Under the pieces are notes generated by a model. That model ran no database searches. It saw only the letters and a program-made list of their open reading frames with translations, and was not told where the DNA came from. Shown piece by piece: positions 1-7,564 of a stretch of DNA of 11,887 nucleotides. A program made the translations under genes and the position numbers. The DNA comes from an uncultured Micrococcales bacterium (GTDB lineage Bacteria > Actinomycetota > Actinomycetes > Actinomycetales > Microbacteriaceae), in the NCBI GenBank assembly GCA_903824455.1, contig CAIJWY010000216.1:1-11887 (forward strand). Direction: 5' to 3'. Each line of letters starts with the position of its first letter. Position 1 is the first letter of the stretch.

Positions 1-1077
1 TACGTTATCCAGCGCCAACAGGCTGTGACCGAAACCAAGACCAATGTTGCGCTGGGTTGAAGAGTCGGTTAGATCTCGCTGCAAACGGCTGGTAACCAGA
101 GTTGCGCCGATCGAATCCAGGATGGCGTTGGAAAGTTCGAGGTTCGATTCAGCGTTTTCGAAACGAATCGGATTGATCTTGTGGGGCATGGTCGAAGAAC
201 CGGTTGCTCCGGCCTGAGGAATCTGCTTGAAGTAGCCAACCGAAATGTAGCTCCAAACATCGGTGCAGAGGTTGTGGAGGATTCGGTTGAACAGGGCAAT
301 CGAAGAATAAAGCTCGGCTTGCCAGTCGTGGCTTTCAATCTGGGTGGTAAGCGGGTTCCAGGTGAGGCCTAGTCCGCTCACGAAATCTTGTGACTGCTTA
401 ATCCAGTCGACCTCTGGCGCTGCCAAAACGTGGGCCGAGAAAGTTCCGGTCGCTCCGGAGAACTTGCCGAAGTATTCCGCGCTGGAAATTCGGTCGAGTT
501 GGCGAGTAAGTCGGTGAACAAATACCGCAAGTTCTTTACCCATCGTGGTTGGGGTGGCTGGCTGCCCGTGGGTTCTGGCCAGCATCGCCGAGTCAACGTA
601 TTTGTCGCTGAGTTCGCGAAGCTTTTCTAAAAGTGCATGGGCTTTTGGCAGCCAAACATTGTTCACGGCATCGCGAACGGTAATTGCATAACTCAGGTTG
701 TTGATGTCTTCGCTGGTGCAACCGAAGTGAGTTAGCTCAAGCAGGTCTTTTCGGTTGAGCTTCTCAAGGCGGGCTCGAACAAAATACTCGACAGCCTTCA
801 CGTCGTGTTTGGTGGTGGCTTCGGTATTAGCCAACTCGGCCACGTCGGCGTCGGAAAAGTCTGTAACAACTTTGCGAAGTTCGGCAACCTGAGCTTCAAG
901 AAGTGGAGTCGCAGTTTCGAGAACACCTCGATTTGCCAGCTGGATCAGCCATTCAATTTCAACGTGGATGCGGGCGCGATTTAGGCCGGCTTCGGATAGG
1001 TACTCGCCAAGTTCCGAAACTACGGAGCGGTAACGCCCATCAAGCGGGGATAGCGGTTGAACCGAAAGATTGCTCAC
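1..1077 (-). CDS. purB: Adenylosuccinate lyase, 5' part (C-terminus cut by window edge)
   Basis: PurB cleaves adenylosuccinate to AMP and SAICAR to AICAR in cytosolic purine synthesis. The minus-strand frame is open from a GTG at 1077-1075 to base 1, giving 359 codons of a family usually about 455-475 aa, so roughly 100 C-terminal residues lie outside. The N-terminus reads VSNLSVQPLSPLDGRYRSVV, matching the S-P-x-DGRY opening of E. coli-type PurB. Further hallmarks are CTSEDINN, RTHGQPA with H170, and the fumarate-lyase signature GSSTMPHKINP at about 293-303, where S294/S295 fall at the catalytic serine loop and K300 follows. QRDLTDS is seen near the edge. GTG at 1077 is chosen because the conserved N-terminus begins just after it and a stop is immediately upstream in frame; the Shine-Dalgarno is weak (AAGG about 11 nt upstream). 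It is divergent from the gene at 1159. Confidence 0.96.
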   Translation of the reverse strand, partial: MSNLSVQPLSPLDGRYRSVVSELGEYLSEAGLNRARIHVEIEWLIQLANRGVLETATPLLEAQVAELRKVVTDFSDADVAELANTEATTKHDVKAVEYFVRARLEKLNRKDLLELTHFGCTSEDINNLSYAITVRDAVNNVWLPKAHALLEKLRELSDKYVDSAMLARTHGQPATPTTMGKELAVFVHRLTRQLDRISSAEYFGKFSGATGTFSAHVLAAPEVDWIKQSQDFVSGLGLTWNPLTTQIESHDWQAELYSSIALFNRILHNLCTDVWSYISVGYFKQIPQAGATGSSTMPHKINPIRFENAESNLELSNAILDSIGATLVTSRLQRDLTDSSTQRNIGLGFGHSLLALDNV

Positions 1078-1098
1078 ACTACTATTTTGCCTTACCTG

Positions 1099-1107
1099 TT
1101 ATCCACA
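1099..1107 (+). promoter_or_regulatory. Perfect DnaA box (TTATCCACA) upstream of purB
   Basis: The nonamer TTATCCACA equals the strict DnaA box consensus TTATNCACA and sits in the wider context TGTTATCCACAGAA. It lies 22 nt upstream of the purB start in the 81-nt divergent gap between purB and the 59-aa gene, where it would overlap the purB promoter. A single box is not an origin; it could allow DnaA to regulate purB or simply titrate DnaA. Function is inference; the sequence match is direct. Confidence 0.5.
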
Positions 1108-1158
1108 GAACGGCTTAGCGAGTGTTTTGAGGCTCGAACATTTGAAACCCTTATTGCC

Positions 1159-1338
1159 ATGCACGACGTCAATTCTTTACTTCACGAGCTGATTGCTCAT
1201 CTCGAACAGGCGAAACCGAACCCAACTCTTTGGTCTTCATCGGCATCGAGGGCTTTGGAATTACAAATTTCTAAACTTCAACTAGAACTGCTAACACTTC
1301 AACAGAACCTATTGGTATTGCCCAGGATTTCACTTTGA
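1159..1338 (+). CDS. Small helical protein, WXG100-like (59 aa)
   Basis: This is a 59-aa protein of unknown function. Residues 3-17 and 28-54 are predicted amphipathic helices separated by a short turn, KPNPTLWSSSAS, with W25 in the turn. That helix-W-x-S/G-helix layout recalls half-length WXG100/ESX-type proteins; this is resemblance only. ATG at 1159 is preferred over earlier in-frame starts, because an extension to 1057 would run across the purB start region. No clear ribosome-binding site is seen. Its stop TGA (1336-1338) overlaps the TTG start of the hydrolase by 4 nt (1335-1338), which suggests translational coupling and a shared role. It has no signal peptide and no cysteines. Start choice and coding status are moderately uncertain. 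Confidence 0.6.
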   Translation: MHDVNSLLHELIAHLEQAKPNPTLWSSSASRALELQISKLQLELLTLQQNLLVLPRISL

Positions 1339-2507
1339 GCGGGTTACTGAGTTACGGGGGAGAGACATCCGTTGTTGCTACGCGAAGTGAAATTGAGCGA
1401 ATAACCTCCGACCTGGGTTTGGTGCAACGGCGTCTACTAGACGAATTACAACCTTTGGCCCAATTGAACGGACTGATTCATCACCTTCAACTTGATGCCA
1501 TGCTCCCGGAAACTTTGATTCGGCTCGGCTTGCAAAGGTACGGCTGTTTTGTGGCATCGGAGAGTTATTTCACCGCCGATGCCAGGGTAGCTCACCAACT
1601 AAGCGCCCTAGCCGAAACCATCCACAACAACGCCTGGCTCACCAGGTTGATCCCCAAAGAAGCCTGGGTAGCGCTAGGGGCAGCTACCGTTGCGGCTGGT
1701 TTCTCCAACACCAACTTCAGCGCCCAGGTGGTTCGGGCCGCGACCGGCCAGTTACCGCTAGAAAAATTCGACCTGCTAGCGCAGGTAATACCGAGCGAGC
1801 GAGTGCTCGCCGGTCAGGTACCCGCTCCCCAATTGCCAAGACCAACAACCGTCGCTGCGATAACTCATCGTCTAAACAACGATTCGGGAAACATCCGAAT
1901 CGAGGGTTACCAATCTAAAAGCGGTCGGGTGCTGTTGGTCTACCTCCCAGGAACTGCAAACTGGTCGCCGGTCGGAGGCAGGAGCGCCTTCGATTTGAGA
2001 AGCGATTTAGAGCTAATTGGAGATTCCCAAAATACAAATTCGAGCCGAGCCGCTAACGCGGCTTTAAACGCCTACGGCGCTAAATCAGGTGACCGGTTGA
2101 TCTTGGTGGGTTACTCGCAAGGGGGAATGGTGGCCGCCCAAATGGCCGAAGAAAACAGCAATGTGGTCGGGCTAATAACCATAGGTGCACCCGTCGCCGA
2201 TGCCAAGTTCTCCCCTGATTTACCGGTGCTATCTGTGGAACACAGCAACGACGTGGTTCCAGCGCTCGCGGGTGCGACCAACCCACTCACCGAAAACTGG
2301 GCCACCGCAACTCGTCACTGGGAAATCGAACCCGGGAAAACAGTGATTCAGGCTCACGACATTAACGCTTACGCCGATACCGCTGCATTAGTTGATGGTT
2401 CCAGCGACTCAGGTCTCGTTCGAATCAGAAGCAAAATTCTCGGCACCATTGAGGGCGCTGAGGCCCTAGCCGTTCGTGAGTATCAGCCGCTTAAAGCAGC
2501 TTCATAG
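1335..2507 (+). CDS. Alpha/beta hydrolase (lipase-like) with helical N-terminal domain
   Basis: This 390-aa protein has two parts. Residues 1 to about 160 are helical without a signal peptide, including SYFTADARVAHQLSALAE (77-94), a pattern like the second helix of ESX-type proteins, and a small-residue hydrophobic stretch near 111-124. Residues about 185-355 form a serine-hydrolase core: YLPGT (203-207) at the oxyanion-hole strand, nucleophile elbow GYSQGG with S261, a likely acid D306 in SNDVVPA, and H341 in QAHDINAY, in the canonical order. The substrate cannot be read from sequence; lipid or ester hydrolysis is the usual guess for this fold. The start is TTG at 1335, chosen for the 4-nt overlap with the upstream gene. 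Its 3' end overlaps the convergent membrane-protein gene by 17 nt. I recognise the fold but not the specific family. Confidence 0.85.
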   Translation: MSGLLSYGGETSVVATRSEIERITSDLGLVQRRLLDELQPLAQLNGLIHHLQLDAMLPETLIRLGLQRYGCFVASESYFTADARVAHQLSALAETIHNNAWLTRLIPKEAWVALGAATVAAGFSNTNFSAQVVRAATGQLPLEKFDLLAQVIPSERVLAGQVPAPQLPRPTTVAAITHRLNNDSGNIRIEGYQSKSGRVLLVYLPGTANWSPVGGRSAFDLRSDLELIGDSQNTNSSRAANAALNAYGAKSGDRLILVGYSQGGMVAAQMAEENSNVVGLITIGAPVADAKFSPDLPVLSVEHSNDVVPALAGATNPLTENWATATRHWEIEPGKTVIQAHDINAYADTAALVDGSSDSGLVRIRSKILGTIEGAEALAVREYQPLKAAS

Positions 2508-2916
2508 CCTTGAATGCGGCACGGGCGAAGAAGGTGAAGATGCTCATGATCAACGCACCGAGAATTGCCCAACCGAAAGCCGCCGATTCCACACCGGAAA
2601 GCGAAGCCCCGTCGATTGAGAACACCCCGGCTTTGATTGCCGAGCTAAGCCACGCCACCAAAAGCAACATCGCACCATTGATGAGAACCGAAATCAGCCC
2701 AAAGGTGAGGATGTATAGCGGGAAAGCCAAAACTTTAATTACCGGCGCAACGATTGCGGTTACCAGACCGAAAATCATCCCGACAAATACGAAAGAGGCC
2801 ACTAGATTCCAAGTGGTTTCGCCACCCCAGGGGGCAATTTTGATGGCCGGAATCACCAAAGTGACCAACCAAAGCCCCAAACAATTGATGACAGTGCCAA
2901 CGAGAAAACGCTTCAT
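2491..2916 (-). CDS. Phage holin family-type (PF04020/YvlD-like) four-TM membrane protein
   Basis: This is a 141-aa integral membrane protein. Predicted transmembrane segments lie at about 4-24, 36-58, 67-93 and 112-132. The segment PVIKVLAFPLYILTFGLISV followed by LINGAMLLL (about 58-86) matches the hallmark P-x-x-x-LTLG-x-x-x-x-x-IN of the 'mycobacterial 4 TMS phage holin / YvlD' family. Members are common chromosomal genes in Actinobacteria and Firmicutes; despite the name they are rarely phage genes, and the role is unknown. The start is ATG at 2916-2914 (MKRFLVGTVIN), not an ATG 24 codons upstream, because the latter would add a polar extension and cover the start of the divergent bkdA gene. 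Its stop lies inside the hydrolase gene's 3' end. The gap to bkdA is only 39 nt. Confidence 0.85.
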   Translation of the reverse strand: MKRFLVGTVINCLGLWLVTLVIPAIKIAPWGGETTWNLVASFVFVGMIFGLVTAIVAPVIKVLAFPLYILTFGLISVLINGAMLLLVAWLSSAIKAGVFSIDGASLSGVESAAFGWAILGALIMSIFTFFARAAFKAMKLL

Positions 2917-2955
2917 AAGTAGATTGTGCCAGCGAACCAAACTAAATTGGAGAGG

Positions 2956-4074
2956 ATGAATGAAAATGCCAGCGTTCCAATGGTGCAATTACTCTCCCCA
3001 GAGGGCGAGTTTTCTGTACCAAAGAACTACGCCGAATACGGCAAGTACATTGAGCGCCTAACCGAAGAAGACTTCTTAAAGTTCTATCGAGACATGGCTC
3101 GCTGCCGTCGGTTCGACAACGAGGCCACCGCTTTGCAACGTCAAGGTCAGCTTGGCCTTTGGGCGCCGGCAATCGGGCAAGAGGCCGCGCAAATCGGTTC
3201 GGGCTACGGCGTTGGCAAGAACGATCACATTTTCCCTAGCTATCGCGAGCACGGAGTTGCGATCACCCACGGCATCGAACTGATGTCGCTGCTCAAAATG
3301 TTTCGCGGAGTTAACCACGGAGGCTGGAACCCCGAGGAAACTCGCTTTCACCTATACGCAATTGTTCTTGGCAGCCAGGTGCTTCACGCCACCGGTTATG
3401 CCATGGGAGTTAAATTCGACGGCAAAGTTGCAACATCTAATAAAGAAGAAAACCTCGCGGTAATCAGCTACTTCGGTGACGGCGCAACTGCCGAAGGCGA
3501 CATCTCCGAATCTTTGCTATTCGCCGCCAACACTCAGAGCCCAATTGTGTTCTTCTGCCAGAACAACCAGTGGGCGATTTCATCGCCAACCGCAAGTCAA
3601 ACTCGAGTTCCGCTTTATCAGCGCGGCGCCGGTTTTGGAGTGCCAGGTATCCGCATCGATGGCAACGACGTTTTGGCCAGCTACGCGGTTACGGCCAAGC
3701 ACATGGACGACGCGCGAGAAGGCGCCGGCCCGTCACTGATCGAAGCGCTAACCTACCGAATCGGCGCTCACACCACATCGGATGACCCAACCAAGTACCG
3801 CACCGATGAAGAGGTGGCCTACTGGGTGGCTCGCGACCCGCTCAAGCGGCTCGAGATTTTCCTTCGCCGCCAGGGAATCGGCGACGACTTCTTTGAAGAA
3901 GTGGCTCAGGCCGGCGAGCAGTTGGCCACCGAAATTCGGGAAGGCACTTTCGCCTTGCAGGCTCCGGAGATGGAAGACATGTTTAAGCATGTCTACTCGG
4001 AACCTCACCCTCGCATCGATGAGCAACTGGATTGGCTTAAGCGCTACGAAGCTTCGTTCGGCGGCGAAAACTAG
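2956..4074 (+). CDS. bkdA: 2-oxo acid dehydrogenase E1 alpha subunit (branched-chain type likely)
   Basis: This is the thiamine-diphosphate E1 alpha subunit, which with E1 beta decarboxylates a 2-oxo acid and passes the acyl group to E2 lipoate. It is 372 aa, normal for the family. Visible motifs are RCRRFDNEATALQRQGQLG near the N-terminus, the ThDP motif GDG (174-176, GDGATAEGD) ending in NN at 203-204, and the loop RIGAHTTSDDPTKYR (H272), which corresponds to the phosphorylation/active-site loop. The SDDPTKYR form occurs in actinobacterial Bkd/Pdh E1 alpha. The start ATG at 2956 follows GGAGAGG (2949-2955), whose spacing is short; a GTG at 2926 and an ATG at 2980 are alternatives. Its stop overlaps the next start by 1 nt. 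Whether the substrate is branched-chain 2-oxo acids or pyruvate is decided mainly by E1 beta; neither is proven. Confidence 0.93.
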   Translation: MNENASVPMVQLLSPEGEFSVPKNYAEYGKYIERLTEEDFLKFYRDMARCRRFDNEATALQRQGQLGLWAPAIGQEAAQIGSGYGVGKNDHIFPSYREHGVAITHGIELMSLLKMFRGVNHGGWNPEETRFHLYAIVLGSQVLHATGYAMGVKFDGKVATSNKEENLAVISYFGDGATAEGDISESLLFAANTQSPIVFFCQNNQWAISSPTASQTRVPLYQRGAGFGVPGIRIDGNDVLASYAVTAKHMDDAREGAGPSLIEALTYRIGAHTTSDDPTKYRTDEEVAYWVARDPLKRLEIFLRRQGIGDDFFEEVAQAGEQLATEIREGTFALQAPEMEDMFKHVYSEPHPRIDEQLDWLKRYEASFGGEN

Positions 4075-5057
4075 TGGGTAACTTTGAAGAAATGGCAATC
4101 GCCAAAGCCATCAATGCCGGCCTTCGCAAGGCCTTGAGCGATGACGCCAAGGTTTTGGTTTTCGGCCAGGATGTTGCCCAACTCGGTGGCGTGTTCCGCG
4201 TAACCGAGGGCATTCACGCCGAATTCGGCGACACCCGCATTTTCAACTCGCCAATTGCCGAGTCGGGAATCGTTGGTACCGCAATCGGTTTGGCAATGCG
4301 CGGCTATCGTCCGGTTGCCGAAATTCAGTTTGAGGGATTCATCTTCCCCGCGTTCGATCAGATCACCACTCAGCTGGCCAAAATGCAGAACCGTTCCGAA
4401 GGTCACCAGGCAATGCCGGTGGTAATCCGTGTTCCTTTCGGCGGTGGCATCGGCGCGATCGAGCATCACAGCGAAAGCCCAGAGGCTTACTTCGCTCACA
4501 CCCCGGGTCTTCGAGTGGTCACACCTAGCAATGCCAACGACGCCTACTGGATGATTCAGCAAGCAATTCGAAGCAACGATCCGGTGATTTTCTTCGAACC
4601 AAAGCGACGCTATTGGCAAAAAGGTCAGGTTGACCTAGACGGGCCTCCGCAGGATCTTCACTCAGCCAAAATCCTTCGAGAAGGCAATGACGTAACCATA
4701 GTCACCTACGGACCGATGGTTCACACCTCTCTCCTGGCCGCCGAAGTTGCCGCTGCCGAAGGTGTCAGCATCGAAGTTATCGACCTTCGCTCAATTTCCC
4801 CGATCGACTTCCCTCCAATCATCGAATCGGTTAAGAAGACCGGTCGCCTGGTCACCGTTTCGGAAGCTCCTAACTCGTTCTCTATTGCCAGCGAACTATC
4901 CGCGCGAATCACCGAGGAATGTTTCTATCACCTTCAGGCTCCGGTTATTCGAGTTGGCGGTTTTGATATTCCTTATCCGGCGGCAAAACTTGAAGAAATC
5001 TTCCTTCCAGATGCCGACCGCATCCTGGAAGCCGTTGACAGATCGAGGGCCTACTAA
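4074..5057 (+). CDS. bkdB: 2-oxo acid dehydrogenase E1 beta subunit
   Basis: This 327-aa transketolase-like beta subunit pairs with E1 alpha. [11 protein letters not shown] places the ThDP-activating glutamate at E63. [20 protein letters not shown] has H131/H132, and [23 protein letters not shown] and [22 protein letters not shown] lie in the C-terminal half. From memory of the families, [17 protein letters not shown] and the EECF-L-APVxRV-G-D-P-P block look more like branched-chain E1 beta than Bacillus PdhB. This is why a branched-chain dehydrogenase (precursors for iso/anteiso fatty acids, or Val/Leu/Ile breakdown) is preferred. It starts with GTG at 4074, sharing one base with the E1 alpha stop (TAGTG), so no separate ribosome-binding site is expected beyond one inside the upstream gene. 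Confidence 0.93.
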   Translation: MGNFEEMAIAKAINAGLRKALSDDAKVLVFGQDVAQLGGVFRVTEGIHAEFGDTRIFNSPIAESGIVGTAIGLAMRGYRPVAEIQFEGFIFPAFDQITTQLAKMQNRSEGHQAMPVVIRVPFGGGIGAIEHHSESPEAYFAHTPGLRVVTPSNANDAYWMIQQAIRSNDPVIFFEPKRRYWQKGQVDLDGPPQDLHSAKILREGNDVTIVTYGPMVHTSLLAAEVAAAEGVSIEVIDLRSISPIDFPPIIESVKKTGRLVTVSEAPNSFSIASELSARITEECFYHLQAPVIRVGGFDIPYPAAKLEEIFLPDADRILEAVDRSRAY

Positions 5058-6400
5058 TGAGCAAGATTGCGTATTTCAATTTGCCAGACGTTGGCGAAGG
5101 TCTAACCGAAGCCGAAATTGTTTCCTGGAAGGTGAAGCCTGGCGACACCGTTTCGGTGAACCAGGTAATCGTTGAAATTGAAACCGCCAAGTCTTTGGTT
5201 GAGCTTCCTTGCCCTTTTGCCGGAGTTATTTCCGAACTAATGGCCGCCGAAGGCGACACCGTTGAGGTTGGCAAGCCACTTATTTCAGCAACGGTTGCCG
5301 ACGACGCGGTTGGTGCAACCGTGGCCCAAGCCGAAACCGCTGCCGCGGTTCACCAGGCAGTAGCCGATGTTGCTTCCACTGCAGCCGCAGCCGAAGAGCG
5401 CACCCCCAACCTGGTTGGCTACGGCGTTGCCGACCCGAATGGTCCGGTTCGTCGCAAGCGCGCGGCAACTTCGCTCGGAACCAACACCTCATCGATCTCG
5501 GTCGTTCCAGGTCACCTAGCCGTGCCTACTCACCCGGAAACTCAAGTGTTGGCAAAACCGCCGATTCGCAAGCTTGCCGCCGACCTCGGCGTTGACCTCA
5601 GCAAAGTAACCCCAACTGGCCTCAACGGCGACATCACTCGCGAAGACGTGATGGGCATGGCTCAGCAGGCCAGCGTTTTCCGAAACCTTTCCACCCCGGC
5701 CGCTCCAACAGCCAGAGAAGAACGCATCCCGGTTAAGGGTGTTCGCAAGGCAATCGCCAACGCCATGGTTTCGTCTGCTTTCACCGCGCCTCACGTGAGC
5801 ATCTTCGTGGATGTCGATGCCACCAGAACCATGGAATACGTGAAGCGCCTCAAGGTTTCTACCGATTTTGCCGGCACCAAGGTGACCCCGCTTTTGATTA
5901 TGGCGAAAGCCATGATGTGGGCGGTTCGCCGCAACCCAATGGTGAACGCAACTTTCACTGCCGAAGAAATCATCGTTCACAACTTTGTGAACTTCGGAAT
6001 CGCGGCAGCAACCCCACGCGGCCTCATCGTTCCAAACATCAAAGACGCCGACCAGATGTCGATGCTAGAGCTCGCCCAAGCCATCGAGCAGCTCGCCGCT
6101 ACCGCTCGCGAAGGCAAGACCAGCCCAGCTGACATGAAAGATGGAACCATCACCATCACCAATATCGGTGTCTTCGGCGTTGACACCGGAACCCCGATTC
6201 TGAACCCTGGCGAAGTTGCCATCGTGGCCCTCGGTTCGATCCGCCCGAAGCCTTGGGTAGTCAACAACGAAATTCAGGTTCGCCAGGTAACCACCATCGG
6301 CGCCACCTTCGACCACCGAGTCGTCGACGGCGACGTTGCCTCACGTTTCGTCCAAGACGTTGCTTCGGTCATCGAAGAGCCGGCACTTCTTCTCGATTAG
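5057..6400 (+). CDS. bkdC: Lipoyl-dependent acyltransferase E2 of 2-oxo acid dehydrogenase
   Basis: E2 transfers the acyl group from lipoate to CoA and forms the complex core. Domains in order: one lipoyl domain (about 3-80) with lipoylated K45 in [12 protein letters not shown]; an Ala/Val-rich linker (about 85-160); a peripheral subunit-binding domain (about 166-200, [16 protein letters not shown] then GxITREDV); and the catalytic domain (about 222-447) ending in [15 protein letters not shown] with H420 and D424. The lipoyl motif has ETAKS rather than the commoner ETDKA, which is within family variation. Length 447 aa is normal. The ATG at 5057 shares one base with the E1 beta TAA (TAATG). 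No lpd (E3) follows, so E3 must be supplied from another locus. No terminator is seen between this stop and the gene at 6428. Confidence 0.95.
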   Translation: MSKIAYFNLPDVGEGLTEAEIVSWKVKPGDTVSVNQVIVEIETAKSLVELPCPFAGVISELMAAEGDTVEVGKPLISATVADDAVGATVAQAETAAAVHQAVADVASTAAAAEERTPNLVGYGVADPNGPVRRKRAATSLGTNTSSISVVPGHLAVPTHPETQVLAKPPIRKLAADLGVDLSKVTPTGLNGDITREDVMGMAQQASVFRNLSTPAAPTAREERIPVKGVRKAIANAMVSSAFTAPHVSIFVDVDATRTMEYVKRLKVSTDFAGTKVTPLLIMAKAMMWAVRRNPMVNATFTAEEIIVHNFVNFGIAAATPRGLIVPNIKDADQMSMLELAQAIEQLAATAREGKTSPADMKDGTITITNIGVFGVDTGTPILNPGEVAIVALGSIRPKPWVVNNEIQVRQVTTIGATFDHRVVDGDVASRFVQDVASVIEEPALLLD

Positions 6401-6416
6401 GGAAAAAGTCAGACAC

Positions 6417-6424
6417 AAGGGGGA
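6417..6424 (+). promoter_or_regulatory. Strong ribosome-binding site deciding a GTG start at 6428
   Basis: AAGGGGGA ends 3 nt before the GTG at 6428 and is the best Shine-Dalgarno-like run in the 27-nt gap after the E2 gene. It supports GTG 6428 as start rather than the later in-frame ATG at 6446. No convincing -35/-10 pair is visible in this gap, so the gene may be read through from the bkd operon or from a promoter inside bkdC. Confidence 0.55.
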
Positions 6425-6427
6425 TTC

Positions 6428-7564
6428 GTGAAAATTCACGTAGTTATGTCAGCAACCATCGCAATCTGCTTGGGAGTAAGTCCAGCAATGGCTGAGGAGA
6501 GAGGCCCCGCCAACGATGTTCAAGTTCAATCACTCAACCAGGAGGTCAAACTTAGCAGCCGAGAGTTTTCCGAAACCGTAGCAGTCCTTCCCGAATTTGA
6601 TGGCAAAACTTTTACCCATAAGTCTCCAGACGGGAAAACCCGCTTCATCACTTCTACGGAAATTCCAGAAACCGAGCAGAACTTTAGCGTCGTCAGCAAT
6701 GATCGCGAATTTGTTTACACTGCTTCGTCTGATTTTAAAAGTGGTGAAATCTGGGTAGACGGTGTTAATCAAAAAGCAGTGCCTACTAATGGAAACACGA
6801 TGCGTTTCGATTTAGATCCTTTTGTTGAGCATGAGTTTGTGTATCAGCGGCTCGAGGAAAACAAAGTGTCCGCAGCTGACCCCAATGGATACAGTGCGAT
6901 TACTTCAGCTGTCTTGGTCACCTCACCCACCCTGCTGATAATTGCACCAGACCCTGCAACCTATACAAGATTTAGGTATCAGACCTTTATTTCTGAAGCC
7001 TACGTACCCGTTCCAACCGACATCTTCTGCCCAGGTGCTCCTGACAAAGCAGGCTATGGCAGTTATTTCACTGGAGATAACAGGGGCTTCTCGGCAGGGT
7101 CAACCCAGAATAAAACCGCTCTAGATTTCAAGTTCGACTGGCTGAACTTAACGGTGAATTCAGTGTCAAAGTATGTGGGCCCTACTCGTGTTGTTTATTT
7201 CAATGCAGTTACAGGAGCCCTGTTGAGCGGGCCAAGTGCTACTGCCTCGACTAGCGGGATGTCTGTGACTTTGGTTGGGTCGCCGAGTGCCACCAAAATG
7301 ACCGCACGTCTCAAGCACGACATCGGAAACCCGCTCTGTATTTCTAAGGGAATCTTCTACGATTTGACCATCAGCGCAATGCGCACAGGAAGTTACACAG
7401 TTTCGGGACAGGTGCAGAAGGTTCCCAACCACGAATTTTATGTTCGGGATTCGAACTCGTCGACCTGGACTACTATCTACCGATACGAAAACGTTGGTTT
7501 CCATTGTTTGATTCCACTAACCTACTGCGAGGACCCGGTCACCAAGACCGGTGCAATCCAATGA
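6428..7564 (+). CDS. Secreted protein of unknown function (378 aa)
   Basis: No confident family assignment. Residues 1-22 are a Sec signal peptide: short basic start, hydrophobic core SATIAICLGVS, cleavage after AMA (20-22) before EE. The mature part is polar and beta-strand-like with four cysteines (C201, C304, C360, C367), allowing two disulfides in an exported protein. The stretch RYQTFISEAYVPVP (183-196) followed by YFTGDNRGFSAGSTQNKT (213-230) vaguely recalls secreted DUF3238-type proteins, where a GD-x-R-x-F motif follows an R-TFI motif; this is from memory and unverified. The N-terminal 23-170 region has no recognised domain. GC is low (23 of 60 in the line 6721-6780, against 36 of 60 at 4261-4320 in bkdB). 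The stop overlaps the next gene's ATG by 4 nt, so the two are probably coupled. Confidence 0.75.
   Translation: MKIHVVMSATIAICLGVSPAMAEERGPANDVQVQSLNQEVKLSSREFSETVAVLPEFDGKTFTHKSPDGKTRFITSTEIPETEQNFSVVSNDREFVYTASSDFKSGEIWVDGVNQKAVPTNGNTMRFDLDPFVEHEFVYQRLEENKVSAADPNGYSAITSAVLVTSPTLLIIAPDPATYTRFRYQTFISEAYVPVPTDIFCPGAPDKAGYGSYFTGDNRGFSAGSTQNKTALDFKFDWLNLTVNSVSKYVGPTRVVYFNAVTGALLSGPSATASTSGMSVTLVGSPSATKMTARLKHDIGNPLCISKGIFYDLTISAMRTGSYTVSGQVQKVPNHEFYVRDSNSSTWTTIYRYENVGFHCLIPLTYCEDPVTKTGAIQ

Noticed and set aside
1..1077. Short open frames on the plus strand within 1-1118
   Set aside because: All are antisense to the well-conserved purB frame on the minus strand.
2491..2916. 'Phage holin' family protein as sign of a prophage
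   Set aside because: No other phage genes, integrase or attachment repeats are present; PF04020-type proteins are ordinary chromosomal membrane proteins.
2510..2959. Long plus-strand open frame (149 codons) opposite the membrane-protein gene
   Set aside because: The minus-strand frame has the four-TM family signature; the plus frame is its antisense shadow and overlaps the bkdA start.
4071..4619. Minus-strand open frame opposite bkdB (182 codons)
   Set aside because: Lies entirely over strongly conserved E1 beta sequence and encodes nothing recognisable.
5516..5980. Minus-strand open frame opposite bkdC (154 codons)
   Set aside because: Antisense shadow of the conserved E2 binding and catalytic domains.
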